Shown: positions 19,890-29,328, counted from the first letter of the stretch. The stretch: DNA of 64,000 nucleotides from Bacillus sp. NP157 (GCA_018889975.1 CP076546.1:4278501-4342500); one strand, 5' to 3'. A program made the numbers and translations. The notes: a model not told the origin generated them from the letters alone.

Positions 19890-20750
19890 CTAGGCCGCTT
19901 CGGCGGTCAGCCGCGACAGGTCGCTGAAGCAGTCGGCCAACGGGGCGAAGGCCAGCACGGCCTCCGGCGAGGGCAGCACCGTCTCACGGCTGGCGCGACC
20001 CAGCGGGGTATAACGCTCGGTCCAGTGGACCAATTCCATGGCCCCGCCGAAGTCCTCGACCAGCGCAGTGCAATGTTCCACCCAGTCGCCGTCGTTGAGG
20101 TACAGCACGCCGTCGATGCTGCGCATGTGGCCGAAGTGGATGTGCCCGCAGATATGGCCGTCAAGGCCGCGTTCGGCGGCATCGCTGGCCACGCGCTGCT
20201 CGTAGCCGCGGATGTACGCCATGGCCAGGCCGATGTGCGACTTGATGATGATCGACAGCGGCAGGTACGGCATGTCGAGGCGGCGGCGCACGGAGTGCAT
20301 CCGCCGGTTCGCCCAGCAGATGAAGCGATGCATGGTGTCGCCGAGCAGGGTGAGCCAGCGCTTGCCGATGTGTTCCGGATCGAACTCGTCGCCGTGGCTG
20401 ACGCGATAACGGCGGCCATCGGCGCCTTCGTGCAGGGCGTCCAGTTCGACGCGGATGCCGGCGATGGTCGAGCCGGCCAGGCCGCGCATCTGGTAATCGT
20501 GGTTGCCCGGGATGTAAACGACATCCACGCCACGCGCGGCCATCGCGATCAGTTCGGCGATCACGGCGCTGTGGTCCGGGTGCCACCAGTGGCGCTTCGC
20601 GAGGGCTTCGAGGTCGACGATGTCGCCGACCAGGTACAGCGTGTCGCATTGCACGCTGCGCAGGAAATCGAGGAGGTAGGCTGCCTTGCAGTCGGGCGTG
20701 CCGAGGTGCACGTCGGAAATGAAGGCGCTGCGACAGGTGAGCTTGGCCAT
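19890..20750 (-). CDS. UDP-2,3-diacylglucosamine diphosphatase-like metallophosphoesterase
   Basis: This 286-residue calcineurin-type phosphoesterase shows all metal-binding blocks: SDVHLG near residue 13, VGDIVD, PGNHD and GHIHFGH. The spacing and RRMHSVRRRLDMPYLPLS resemble the LpxH/LpxH2 group, which cleaves UDP-2,3-diacylglucosamine to lipid X in lipid A synthesis. It is longer than E. coli LpxH (240), so it may be the LpxH2-type paralogue with a different substrate. It starts MAKLTCRSAFIS at the ATG at 20750, and the neighbours are unrelated genes. Confidence 0.82.
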   Translation of the reverse strand: MAKLTCRSAFISDVHLGTPDCKAAYLLDFLRSVQCDTLYLVGDIVDLEALAKRHWWHPDHSAVIAELIAMAARGVDVVYIPGNHDYQMRGLAGSTIAGIRVELDALHEGADGRRYRVSHGDEFDPEHIGKRWLTLLGDTMHRFICWANRRMHSVRRRLDMPYLPLSIIIKSHIGLAMAYIRGYEQRVASDAAERGLDGHICGHIHFGHMRSIDGVLYLNDGDWVEHCTALVEDFGGAMELVHWTERYTPLGRASRETVLPSPEAVLAFAPLADCFSDLSRLTAEAA

Positions 20751-20837
20751 GACTGCGATTCCGGGGTGGTCCCGGGACGCCAGTGTCGAGGCGAGCTGTA
20801 ACGGCGGCGTGGCGTGGGTGTTGCAGGTTGGTTGCGG

Positions 20838-21434
20838 TCAGCGCGGAAGCGCTTCTTTGGCCTGGGGGAGGATCCGTTCCACCCAGCGGGTGTACTGGTG
20901 GGCGGAGGGGTGCAGGCCGTCGGCGACGACATCGCCGGGGGTGTCGCGGGAGATGCCGGTGATGTCGATCCAGTGCGCGCCTTCGCGCCCGGCGGCGTCT
21001 TTCGCGATGGCGTTGTACGCGTCGATCTCGCGGCCGATCGCGGCGCGGTCGCGGCCTTCGGCGAAGGCGGTGACGCCCCAGTCGGGGATCGACACGACCA
21101 GCACCCTGCGCGCGGCGCCGGTGAGCGCGATGGCGCGCTGGAGCAGGGCGTGGAACGGTTCGCGGTAGCCGTCGGCAGGCCGGCCGCGGTACTGGTCGTT
21201 CACGCCGATCAGCAGGCTGGCCAGCGCGTAAGGCGGCTGGAACGTTTCGCCGTCCATTGCCGCCGAGAGTTCGTCGGTGGTCCAGCCGGTGGTCGCGACG
21301 ATCCGCGGCGGCTGCACCGGGATGCCTTGCGCGTGGAGGGCAGCGACCAGTTGCACGGGCCAGCGGCCCTGTTCGGGAACACCTTCGCCGATCGTGTACG
21401 AATCACCCAGCGCCAGGAACGAGGCGGCCGCCAT
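20838..21434 (-). CDS. SGNH/GDSL-family hydrolase
   Basis: A 198-residue single-domain esterase-fold protein. Block I is LALGDSYTIGEG with the nucleophilic serine, block III includes LLIGVNDQYRG (Asn) and block V is DGLHPSAHQY, giving the Asp-His pair. There is no signal peptide, so it is cytoplasmic. The true start is the ATG at 21434, which shares one base with the aminotransferase stop (TGATG); longer open frame upstream is shadow of that gene. Substrate unknown; relatives act on acyl esters or thioesters. It is probably co-translated with the aminotransferase. Confidence 0.88.
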   Translation of the reverse strand: MAAASFLALGDSYTIGEGVPEQGRWPVQLVAALHAQGIPVQPPRIVATTGWTTDELSAAMDGETFQPPYALASLLIGVNDQYRGRPADGYREPFHALLQRAIALTGAARRVLVVSIPDWGVTAFAEGRDRAAIGREIDAYNAIAKDAAGREGAHWIDITGISRDTPGDVVADGLHPSAHQYTRWVERILPQAKEALPR

Positions 21435-22678
21435 CAGGCGACCGCGCTGGCGAGCGGCGCGTCTTCGGCCGCCATGCGGCCAAGCACGCGGTCCATGCGG
21501 GTGAACACCTCGGCCAGTTGCGCCGGTTCCGGCAACAGGGTGAGGCGCAGGTGCCGGCTCGCATGCAGGTTGAAGCTCGTGCCCGGCACGACGAGCACTT
21601 CTTCTTCCTCGAGCAGGCGCAGCGCAAACGCGGTGTCGTCGAAGTGCGCGATCGCATCGGCACGCACCCACGGGAACGCGTAGATGGCACCGCCCGGGGC
21701 GACCACGTCGAGGTACGGGCTGGCGGCCACGTTGTCGAGGATGATCCGGCGGGCTTCGTGCAGGCGCCCGCCCGGGGCGGTGAGTTCGCCGATGGTCGGC
21801 TTGTCCTGCAGGGCGGGGCGCACGGCCCACTGGGCGGTGACGTTCGCACACAGGCGCAGCGCGGCCAGCAGCTGCAGCGCGTCGCGGTACTCGGCGGTGC
21901 GGGCGCGGTCACCGGACAGGCTCATCCAGCCCACGCGGTAACCGCAGGCGCGGTGCACCTTCGACAGGCCACCGAAGCTCACGCAGGGATGGTCGCCGGC
22001 CACCGCAGCGAGCGGCTGGAAGGGCGTGCCGTCGTAGAGGATTTCGTCGTAGATCTCGTCGCAAAGCAACAGCAGGCCGTGCTTGCGCGCGACCTCCACG
22101 ATGCGTTCCAGCAACGCCTTCGGATAGACCGCGCCGGTGGGGTTGTTCGGATTGATCAGCACCAGCGCCCGCGTGCGCGGGCCGACCAGGGCATCGATCT
22201 CGTCGGGATCGGGCAGGTGGCCGTTTTCCGCGAGGCAGCGGTAATAGCGCGGGCTGCCATCGTTGAGGATGGTGGCGGCGCTCCACAGCGGGTAGTCCGG
22301 GCTGGGCAGCAGCACTTCGTCGCCCGGCTGGAGCAGGGCGCGCAGGGAGATGTCGATCAGCTCGCTCACGCCGTTGCCGATGAAGACATGCTCGGCATCG
22401 ACGCCATGCGCGCCGCGGGCGGCCTGCTGGGCGACGATGGCGTCGCGCGCCTCTTCCAGGCCCTGTTCGTGGCCGTAGGCTTCGCTTTCGCCGAGGTGCG
22501 CCGCGATGGCGCCGCGCAGGTGGGCGGGCGTGGTGAAGCCGTAGCGGCCCGGATTGCCGATGTTGAGCTTGATGATCGGCCGGCCGGCCGCTTCCATCTC
22601 GCGCGCGCGCCGGGTGAGGGCGCCGCGGATTTCATAGCGCACTTCCGCCAGGTGCGCGCTGGGCTTGATCGAGGACAC
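21434..22678 (-). CDS. alaA: PLP-dependent aminotransferase, AlaA-like
   Basis: A 414-residue class-I aminotransferase. The Schiff-base lysine is Lys240 in GGLSKVHRACGYRVGW, and NPNNPTGAVY and CDEIYDEILYDG complete the PLP site. With GTG at 22678 as start, the N-terminus (MSSIKPSAHLAEVRYEIRG) aligns with E. coli AlaA, which makes alanine from pyruvate and glutamate. An upstream in-frame ATG at 22798 would overlap the divergent rsgA start and is unlikely. It is followed by the SGNH hydrolase with a 1-bp overlap. Confidence 0.88.
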   Translation of the reverse strand: MSSIKPSAHLAEVRYEIRGALTRRAREMEAAGRPIIKLNIGNPGRYGFTTPAHLRGAIAAHLGESEAYGHEQGLEEARDAIVAQQAARGAHGVDAEHVFIGNGVSELIDISLRALLQPGDEVLLPSPDYPLWSAATILNDGSPRYYRCLAENGHLPDPDEIDALVGPRTRALVLINPNNPTGAVYPKALLERIVEVARKHGLLLLCDEIYDEILYDGTPFQPLAAVAGDHPCVSFGGLSKVHRACGYRVGWMSLSGDRARTAEYRDALQLLAALRLCANVTAQWAVRPALQDKPTIGELTAPGGRLHEARRIILDNVAASPYLDVVAPGGAIYAFPWVRADAIAHFDDTAFALRLLEEEEVLVVPGTSFNLHASRHLRLTLLPEPAQLAEVFTRMDRVLGRMAAEDAPLASAVA

Positions 22679-22796
22679 TGTCAGGCACTTCCGATGCTTG
22701 GCGCCAGGCCCTTTCCCGGCGTCGTCACCCGATCCTAACAGCGTCCGGATGGCCGGGCGAGGCGGATTTCTGGCCGGGAGCGGGCATAATCCCCGC

Positions 22797-23852
22797 ATGA
22801 CCGACCCCTCGGACCTGGCGCGCCTGCGCCATATCGGCTGGCGCGAAGACGCTTTGCCCGACGATCCACGCCGCCTCGCGCGCGTCGTGGCACAGCATCG
22901 CGCGGGCTACGAGGTGCACGACGGCAACGGCGCGTTCAACGCGCAGCCCGCCGGCGTGTTCCTCAAGCGCGGCCTCGATCCGGCCCAGCGTCCCGCCGTC
23001 GGCGACTTCGTCCTGCTGGACCGGGCCACCCATCCGGTGATCGAAGTGCTGTTGCCGCGCCGGTCGACGCTGACCCGCGCCGCCGCGGGCGAGCGCTACG
23101 AGCGCCAGGTCATCGCCGCGAACATCGATTTCGTGCTCGTGCTCACCGGCCTGGATGGCGACTTCAATCCCTCGCGCATCGAGCGCTACCTGACCCTCGT
23201 CGAAGGCTCGGGGGCACGCCCCGTGGTGCTGCTCAGCAAGGCCGATACCGGCGTGGACGTCGAGGCGGCGGTCGCTGGCCTGGTCGCGCGCCTGCCGGCC
23301 GACGCCGCGGTGCATGCGATCAACGGCAAGGATCCTTCGACGGTCGCGTTGCTGGCGCCTTACCTCGGCCCGGGCATGAGCGCGGTGCTGGTGGGGTCGT
23401 CGGGCGCGGGCAAGTCGACGCTGACCAACACGCTGCTCGGCGAAGAAAAAATGGCGACGGGCGCCGTGCGTGGCCACGACAGCCGCGGCCGGCACACCAC
23501 GACGCATCGTGCGCTGCTCAGCCTGCCGACCGGCGGCTGCCTGATCGACACCCCGGGCATGCGCGAACTGAAGCTCACCGGCGAAGAAAACCTCGACCTG
23601 TTCGCCGACATCGAGGCGCTTGCCACGCAGTGTCGCTTCGCCGACTGCGGCCACGGCAAGGAGCCTGGTTGTGCGATCCAGGCCGCGCTTGCCTCGGGCG
23701 AACTGTCGCCGCAGCGCTGGCGCAACTACCTGAAGCTGCACGACGAACGCGAAGAGCAGGCGGCGACGCTGGAAGCACGCCTGCGCCGCAAGGCGGCACC
23801 CAGGCCGGGTGGCCGCCCCCGCCGCGGCGGCTGGGATGTCGACACCGACTGA
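22797..23852 (+). CDS. rsgA: Ribosome small-subunit biogenesis GTPase RsgA
   Basis: A 351-residue circularly permuted GTPase. An N-terminal OB-fold (to ~100) is followed by the G domain in permuted order, with G4-like LLSKAD first, then the P-loop GSSGAGKST and DTPGMREL. A C-terminal zinc site follows (CRFADCGHGKEPGCAI: three Cys and one His). It matures the 30S subunit. The ATG at 22797 fits homologue length. A CATAAT sequence only 7 nt before the ATG could be a -10 element for a leaderless transcript, but no -35 is convincing. It is divergent from alaA with about 118 bp between. Confidence 0.93.
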   Translation: MTDPSDLARLRHIGWREDALPDDPRRLARVVAQHRAGYEVHDGNGAFNAQPAGVFLKRGLDPAQRPAVGDFVLLDRATHPVIEVLLPRRSTLTRAAAGERYERQVIAANIDFVLVLTGLDGDFNPSRIERYLTLVEGSGARPVVLLSKADTGVDVEAAVAGLVARLPADAAVHAINGKDPSTVALLAPYLGPGMSAVLVGSSGAGKSTLTNTLLGEEKMATGAVRGHDSRGRHTTTHRALLSLPTGGCLIDTPGMRELKLTGEENLDLFADIEALATQCRFADCGHGKEPGCAIQAALASGELSPQRWRNYLKLHDEREEQAATLEARLRRKAAPRPGGRPRRGGWDVDTD

Positions 23853-24515
23853 CTAGGCGGCGGCCTTGCCGCATTCCGCGCAGAACTTCGAACCCGCAGG
23901 CATCTCGTGCCTGCACCCGCCGCACAGCTGCACCTGGTTGAGCGCGGTCCCGCAATCGGGACAGAACTTGCCGCCGCCGGTGGCCGTGCCGCAGGATGGG
24001 CAGGCGAGTTGCTTCTCGCTCTTGACGTCGACCTTCGCCGCGTTGGCCATGCCCTGCAGGCGTGCATCCTCGCGTGCCTTCTCGACCAGGCCGGCATGCC
24101 GCGCTTCGGCCACTTCCGCCTCGACGCTCGGTGCGCAGCGATGGCACAGGCCCTGCTCGATGGTCCAGCACTTGTCGCAGACGTAGTTGCTGCAACGCGC
24201 GCAGCGATGGAAATGCTGCTTGGCCTTTTCGATCGCGTCGCCGAGCGCCTCGTCGCGTGCCGTACCCCAGCCTGCGCGTGCATAGCCATCGGCCGCATCG
24301 TCCAGCGCGCTGCCCACGTTGCCCAGCAGGTTGCTGGCGACCCCGCTCAGCCGCTGCAGCCAGCCGGCCGCCTGCGCGCTGCGGTAGGGCTCGAACGGCG
24401 AGCGCCAGGTGTCGTTGCAATCTTCGCAATAGAAGTCGAACTGGAACCCCGCGCCGGTGCCGAACTGCTGGCTCTGGTCACGGAAGTTCTTCGCAAAATG
24501 CAGTTCCCCGCCCAT
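23853..24515 (-). CDS. Multi-zinc-ribbon protein of unknown function
   Basis: This 220-residue protein begins MGGELHFAKNFRDQSQQ. The ATG at 24515 has a good GAGGA ribosome site, while an earlier in-frame ATG at 24599 has none. It carries paired CxxC knuckles throughout: CEDC near the N-terminus, CARC, CDKC and CHRC in the centre, then two ribbons at the C-terminus (CPSC..CPDC and CGGC..CAEC). The middle holds a helical, alanine-rich segment. Such arrays bind structural zinc and often mediate protein or nucleic-acid contacts. It follows the fimbrial operon on the same strand by 87 bp, but nothing links it to fimbriae. Confidence 0.82.
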   Translation of the reverse strand: MGGELHFAKNFRDQSQQFGTGAGFQFDFYCEDCNDTWRSPFEPYRSAQAAGWLQRLSGVASNLLGNVGSALDDAADGYARAGWGTARDEALGDAIEKAKQHFHRCARCSNYVCDKCWTIEQGLCHRCAPSVEAEVAEARHAGLVEKAREDARLQGMANAAKVDVKSEKQLACPSCGTATGGGKFCPDCGTALNQVQLCGGCRHEMPAGSKFCAECGKAAA

Positions 24516-24602
24516 GGGTATCCTCGTCAGCCATGTCCCCTGTGGGCACCGACGGTACTGCCGAACGATGGCTATTGCCACCGTGGCTCCTGAAAGCACG
24601 TC

Positions 24603-25622
24603 TCAGTAGGTGATCGTGATGGTCACGACGTCGCTGTATGCGCCAGCCGTTGCCGCCGCCTGTGCCGGCAGGCGGCCGTACACGGTGAGCGTCTGCTGCG
24701 AGCCGTTGCCGCTGGCGGTCGCCGTGTCGGTATTCAGCGCCGTGCCCCAGCGCAGCGTCCGCTGGCTGTCGCGGTAGAGCTCGTAGGTCACGTATTTCCC
24801 CCCGGGGCCGATCATTCGTCGCGTGGTCCCCGTGGCGTTCTGGCCGTTGTCCAGGCCGACCTGGTAGGCCGCGCGGTTGGTGCAGGTGGCGCGGACCAGC
24901 GAGGTCTGGTCCGTGGCCGTGCGGAGCAGCCCGTTGACCGAGCCGAAGTTGAGGTCGGTGGCCGTGGCCAGCGTGCACTTGGGCGCCACCGAGGCGGTGA
25001 CGGTGATCGAAGGGCCGGCCACGGTGGTCGCCGCGACGGTGCCGCCGGCCGTGCAGCTCGCCGGGTAGGTACCGATCGAGAGCAGCGCCTCGTTGTAGCT
25101 GTAGGTCAGCGCGTTGGAGGCCGTGCCACCGAGCAGCGTGCCGGTGTACGCGCCGGGCGACAGCGAGATCTGCCCGCTGGGCACGCGCCCGTAGAAGGGC
25201 AGGCTGCCCACGAACACGGTGCCGTTGTTGAGGATCGGTATCTGCCCCTGCACGACGAACGGCGCGTAGGTGGGATTGTTGACCACGCCCCAGATCGAGG
25301 TGCGGTTGCTGTCCTTGTACAGCCCGTACTGCATGCGGTCGCCCAGCGGATCGAGGATCGTCCGTGGCGCGAAGGCGCCCTGGTCATCCGCGCCGATGCT
25401 GAAGCACATGGTGATGTAGCTGCCGAAGAGGATGCCCAGCGCGCCGGAGTACGAGCAGGTGTAGTTGATGGTGCCGCTGGCATCCACGTTGGTCGAGGTG
25501 GGGTCGACGGGGCCAAACGCGAGGCCGGTGACGCTGGTGATGCTGCAGATCGTCGTCGCTTCCGCGCGGGGAGCGGCGAACAACGCCGTGCAGGCGAGCA
25601 GGAGCAGGGCAAGCCACTTCAT
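24603..25622 (-). CDS. Tandem spore-coat-U-domain protein (putative fimbrial tip adhesin)
   Basis: This 339-residue secreted protein begins MKWLALLLLACTALFAAPRAEA. Two SCPU domains follow: the first (about 24-175) has TTICSITSVTGLAFG and YGRVPSGQISLSPGAYTG, the second (about 185-339) has PKCTLATATDLNFGSVNG and ends SDVVTITITY. The terminal beta strand motif is that used for chaperone donor-strand exchange. Last in a pilin-chaperone-usher-adhesin operon, a two-domain subunit is the expected position for the tip adhesin, as for CsuE. The start overlaps the usher stop by 4 bp; the longer frame upstream is usher shadow. Confidence 0.87.
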   Translation of the reverse strand: MKWLALLLLACTALFAAPRAEATTICSITSVTGLAFGPVDPTSTNVDASGTINYTCSYSGALGILFGSYITMCFSIGADDQGAFAPRTILDPLGDRMQYGLYKDSNRTSIWGVVNNPTYAPFVVQGQIPILNNGTVFVGSLPFYGRVPSGQISLSPGAYTGTLLGGTASNALTYSYNEALLSIGTYPASCTAGGTVAATTVAGPSITVTASVAPKCTLATATDLNFGSVNGLLRTATDQTSLVRATCTNRAAYQVGLDNGQNATGTTRRMIGPGGKYVTYELYRDSQRTLRWGTALNTDTATASGNGSQQTLTVYGRLPAQAAATAGAYSDVVTITITY

Positions 25623-27970
25623 GGTGTGCTCCGGCAGGTGAGCGGGCCGAGTTGCGGCAGGTCGCGTGCATGCGCCGGGTAGGTGAGCGTGGCCGTGCAA
25701 CGCGTGCCGTCGGGCCGGGTCACCCGCAGTTCGGTGCTGCCCTTGAGGTTGTCCATGTAGGCCAGGCCGTCGTAGCCGACCACGGCCGGTTCGCCCGGGC
25801 CACTGTCCACGCGCGATCCGACCGGCAACGGCGTGCCGTTGTCGTCGACCAGCGTCGCCAGCGCGGCGCGCACGCGGGTGACCGGGAAATGCACGACCAC
25901 GCCCGACCGGTCCGCGGGGGCGACGACGCTTTCGACATGCTGCACGCGTTCGTCGGCGGGCAGGTCGATCGGGTCGATCGCCAGGCGATTGTCCTGCCAT
26001 GCGTTCAGGCGCGAGACCAGCAGCAGGCCGCGACTGTCGGTGACGCCGGTACGCCGGTTTTCCAGCATGACCGGGATATCCGGCGTGCCCGCGGTGTCGA
26101 CCAGGGCGAAGGCATCGTCGATGCGCCGCGCGGTGAACACGTGGCCGCCCATCAGCACCAGCGCGCCATTGGCATCCACGTACTGGTAACCCGATGGCCC
26201 GATCGAACTCGCGCCGACGGTGATCTGTCCGTCGTTGCCCAGCCAACCCGCCTCGGCGAGTCCGCCGCCCTGTTCGCCCGCACGGCCCTGCACATGCCAG
26301 CCGAAGCCGCCGTCGCCGTCGATCGGATGGTTGGCGTCCACGACGCCGAAGGTCTGGTTGCGATCGCGCTGCGCGGATGACGTCCAGGTGGTGCGTTCGT
26401 CCAGGGCCCAGGTGATGCCGACGAAGAAGCTGCGATCGGCGCGTTCGTCCAGGTTCTGGTTGAGGCTTGCGTTGATCGAGATGCTCCGGCGCAGGTTGCG
26501 TAGGAGGAACATGCCCATGTAACGCGACGCGGGCTGGCCGCCGTAGCGCAGGCGCACGTAGTTCACCCCGTAGCTGCCTTCGCCGACATTGAAGCCGACC
26601 AGCGCCCGGTCGCTCGCGCGCGGCGGCGCGGAGCCATAGTTCGAGGCGACGTCGCGGAAGCTGGCATCGGCACGCAGCGTGTCCAGCGAGAAGTTCACGA
26701 TGCGCCCGCTCCAGGAGAAGCCGGCGCCATACTGCGCGCCGCCACTGCGCGAGCGTGCATACGACGCGTTGACCACGCTGGCGCCGAACGGATTCCATAC
26801 CGCGCCGAGGCCGGTCGTGCCGCGCCCGTCGCCGGCTTCCGCGTGGGTTTCCAGGGTGAGCTTGTCGGTGACGCCGCGTCGCCACGTCGCGCTGCCGATC
26901 GGTGCATCGCCGTAGGCGAAGGAATCGATGCCGTAGGCCTCGCGCACCGTGCCCAGTTCCACCGACCAGTCGTCCAGCCCCGCGCGCAACAGCTGGCGCG
27001 CGGCGTAGAACGGGAACGACACCGTGCTGGTGCGGCCGAGTGCGTCGGTCAGCACGACCTGGGCCTGGCCGGCCTGGTCCACCCCCGGTACCGCGGTCAG
27101 CTGGAACGGCCCCGCAGGCACCTTGCCGCTGTATTGGCGGATGCCATCGACATACAGCTCCACCGACGATGGCGCGGTGGCCTGGCCGAAGAACTGCGGC
27201 AGCGGCGTGGTCACCCGATAGGGCTGCAGCGAGAAGTCGGTGCCCACGGCGATCCCGCCGATGCGCGTCGCGCGCGACCACGACGTGGCGCCGGTGAGCG
27301 TATCGCCCACCGTCAGTGCCACCGACGAGTCGGGGAAGGAGAGTCGCCACTGCGAATCGAGGCGGACGGTATCGCCATGCCAGCTGCCGTCGCTGTCCTG
27401 GTAGCGGCGGGTGATCGACGTGTTGCTCAGCACGCCCTTGTCTTCGCTGAAGGCGCGCAGCTCGGCGAGGGCGCTGACGTTGCCGACGCCACCGCCACGC
27501 GACGCATAGACGTCGTAGTTGAGCAGCAGGCCGGTGGCACTGGTCGCTTTCGTCGCCGTGCGTTCGGGCTGGTTGAGCATCTGCCGGGGCAGGTCGAGCC
27601 GGCCAGTAGGCACGTCGATGGTGACCCGCTGCTGGGCGACGTCGTAGGTGTAGTGCAGCGAGTCGACGTCGGGCAGGCAGCGCATTTCGTCGCCGGGCGG
27701 AAGCACGAAGCCGAGGCTGCGCAGGTCCGCCGCGCTGGCGCACAGCGCTTCGCCGCGACGAACGAAGTGGACGAGGCGTTCGGTGGTCGTGCCGTTGAGC
27801 ACGACTTCCAGGTACAGGTCTTCGCCCGCGACGCTCACCCGGGGATCCGCCGTAGGCGGCGGTATCGCATCGCTGGCGCGGTCCGTGGCATGCAAGGTGG
27901 CGGCCTTGAGGGCGAGGACGCTAGCGGCTGCCCGCGTCCACGACCAGGGTCGACTCGCTCGCCTCACCAT
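25619..27970 (-). CDS. Fimbrial outer-membrane usher (FimD/PapC family)
   Basis: A 783-residue usher. After a signal sequence (MVRRASRPWSW...LKAATLHA) come the N-terminal chaperone-binding domain (YLEVVLNGTTTERLVHF) and the 24-strand pore domain with VELYVDGIRQYSGKVPAGPF. C-terminal domains end in TYPAHARDLPQLGPLTCRS. It exports and assembles the fimbrial subunits. I chose the ATG at 27970, which has a GAGGA site five bases upstream, over 27997. Either start lies inside the 3' end of the chaperone gene, a 50-bp overlap. The family matches the archaic chaperone-usher systems. Confidence 0.9.
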   Translation of the reverse strand: MVRRASRPWSWTRAAASVLALKAATLHATDRASDAIPPPTADPRVSVAGEDLYLEVVLNGTTTERLVHFVRRGEALCASAADLRSLGFVLPPGDEMRCLPDVDSLHYTYDVAQQRVTIDVPTGRLDLPRQMLNQPERTATKATSATGLLLNYDVYASRGGGVGNVSALAELRAFSEDKGVLSNTSITRRYQDSDGSWHGDTVRLDSQWRLSFPDSSVALTVGDTLTGATSWSRATRIGGIAVGTDFSLQPYRVTTPLPQFFGQATAPSSVELYVDGIRQYSGKVPAGPFQLTAVPGVDQAGQAQVVLTDALGRTSTVSFPFYAARQLLRAGLDDWSVELGTVREAYGIDSFAYGDAPIGSATWRRGVTDKLTLETHAEAGDGRGTTGLGAVWNPFGASVVNASYARSRSGGAQYGAGFSWSGRIVNFSLDTLRADASFRDVASNYGSAPPRASDRALVGFNVGEGSYGVNYVRLRYGGQPASRYMGMFLLRNLRRSISINASLNQNLDERADRSFFVGITWALDERTTWTSSAQRDRNQTFGVVDANHPIDGDGGFGWHVQGRAGEQGGGLAEAGWLGNDGQITVGASSIGPSGYQYVDANGALVLMGGHVFTARRIDDAFALVDTAGTPDIPVMLENRRTGVTDSRGLLLVSRLNAWQDNRLAIDPIDLPADERVQHVESVVAPADRSGVVVHFPVTRVRAALATLVDDNGTPLPVGSRVDSGPGEPAVVGYDGLAYMDNLKGSTELRVTRPDGTRCTATLTYPAHARDLPQLGPLTCRSTP

Positions 27971-28652
27971 TGATCCTCGCGCGTAGGGCGCCGGCATGGC
28001 TCACGCCATCCGGCAGGTGCCAGGCCATCGTGCTGCCCGGCAGGACATAGCCGACCAGTCCAGGCAACAGCGCGGTGCGCGCGCCTGCCCCAGCCTGGGT
28101 GACATCGGCGATCTGGGCATGCCCCTTGCCGCTGTTGGTAATGCGTAGCGATGCACCGGCGCCGGTGTCCTCGACGCTACTCGCCAGCGTGGCGTCCACG
28201 CTGGGATCGCCCGCCGGCGCGAGGAAAACGGGCACCGAATAGCGCAAGACGAATTTCAGGCCACCCTTGTCCACGTCGCCGACGGGCAGCTCGTCCACCA
28301 CCACCCGGTAAGCCACTTCGGTGCCATCCGTCGGCGCCGGCACCTGGCGAATCACGCGCACCAGCTGGCGATCGCCCGGCGCGATCGCGGTGATCGGCGG
28401 ACTGACCACGAGGTCGTGCGACGCTTCGAGCACGTCCCTGCCGTCGGCCTGGGTCCAGCGGAACACGCGGACCTGGGCATGCAGCGGTTCGCTGCCGGTG
28501 TTGGTGAGCCACAGCGCCTGTGCCGGTTCCTTCGCGGCGATGTGCAAGCCGATCGGCGATACCTGCAGGCCACTGGCGAACGCCGTCGGCATGGCCATGC
28601 CCATCGCGACGGACGCGATAGCCAGGGCCATCCGCAGCGCGCGCCGGATCAT
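27921..28652 (-). CDS. Periplasmic fimbrial chaperone
   Basis: A 243-residue two-Ig-domain chaperone with signal peptide (cleaved after TAFA). The first domain starts LQVSPIGLHIAAKEPAQALWLTN and contains the G1/F1 region (RQLVRVIRQVPAP, EVAYRVVVDELP) that donates a strand to subunits. The second domain ends RARINGEASESTLVVDAGSR. It stabilises spore-coat-U subunits and delivers them to the usher. It is located between the pilin gene (2-bp gap) and the usher gene (50-bp overlap). Confidence 0.9.
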   Translation of the reverse strand: MIRRALRMALAIASVAMGMAMPTAFASGLQVSPIGLHIAAKEPAQALWLTNTGSEPLHAQVRVFRWTQADGRDVLEASHDLVVSPPITAIAPGDRQLVRVIRQVPAPTDGTEVAYRVVVDELPVGDVDKGGLKFVLRYSVPVFLAPAGDPSVDATLASSVEDTGAGASLRITNSGKGHAQIADVTQAGAGARTALLPGLVGYVLPGSTMAWHLPDGVSHAGALRARINGEASESTLVVDAGSR

Positions 28653-28654
28653 CG

Positions 28655-29161
28655 TCAGTAGGTGATCGTCGCGGTGATCACGTCGGCATAGGAGCCGGCG
28701 GGGAAGTTGGCCGAGGGCACGCGGCCGAACACGGGCAGCGTCTGTACGGTGCCGCTGCCCGTACCTGCGAACACATTGCCGCCGGTGCCGGTGGTGCTGC
28801 CCCAGACGTCGGCGGCGGTGCGCGAGGCGGCACGGTAAAGCTGGTAGGGCACCAGCGCCGTACCGTTGCTCATCTTCCGTGTGTTCGCGTCGGTGCCGTT
28901 CTGGCCGTTATCCAGCGCGATGGTGTAGGGCGCGCTGGGCGTGCAATTGACGTTGAGCGCGCCCTGGTTCTCCACGTTGGTGGCCGTCGACGGCTGGGTG
29001 CCGAAGTTCACGTCGGTCGGCGCCGTGGTGCTGATGTCGCACGCAGCCGTGATGGTGACGCGCACGTTGAACGTCGTGGTGGCCGTGGCGGCATGTGCGC
29101 TGCCAGCGACGACGGCGAGGGTGGCGGCGACGGTGAAGGAAAGGCTGCGGAACATGGACAT
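28655..29161 (-). CDS. Spore-coat-U domain major pilin
   Basis: This 168-residue single-domain subunit has a signal peptide (SMFRSLSFTVAATLAVVAGSAHA) and the SCPU fold with one predicted disulfide (ITAACDIST and NVNCTPSAP). It ends SYADVITATITY, the strand pattern shared by archaic fimbrial subunits. First gene of the fimbrial operon. The start at 29161 has GGAG upstream; an ATG two codons later is also possible. The frame continues open upstream to 29329, but that part has no homology-like features and crosses the palindrome at 29311. Confidence 0.88.
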   Translation of the reverse strand: MSMFRSLSFTVAATLAVVAGSAHAATATTTFNVRVTITAACDISTTAPTDVNFGTQPSTATNVENQGALNVNCTPSAPYTIALDNGQNGTDANTRKMSNGTALVPYQLYRAASRTAADVWGSTTGTGGNVFAGTGSGTVQTLPVFGRVPSANFPAGSYADVITATITY

Positions 29162-29310
29162 GGCGTGGGTCTCCTGGACTCCTGTCACGGCGAATGCGTC
29201 GTGACGTGTTCCCGACGGTTGCAAGGATCGGGTACGACGCAGGCGTCGAGGGGGGAAATTCACGCTCTGCTGCCGCTTCGACATACAGGTGCCGAAACCG
29301 CTCAGGATAT

Positions 29311-29328
29311 TGTCAAGCGAGCTTGACA
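29311..29328. promoter_or_regulatory. 18-bp operator-like palindrome, site 1
   Basis: TGTCAAGC-GA-GCTTGACA, perfect 8-bp arms. Each arm contains a TTGACA (-35-like) hexamer. It lies about 150 bp upstream of the fimbrial operon start. Sites 2 and 3 are near the hydrolase operon. Confidence 0.7.
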
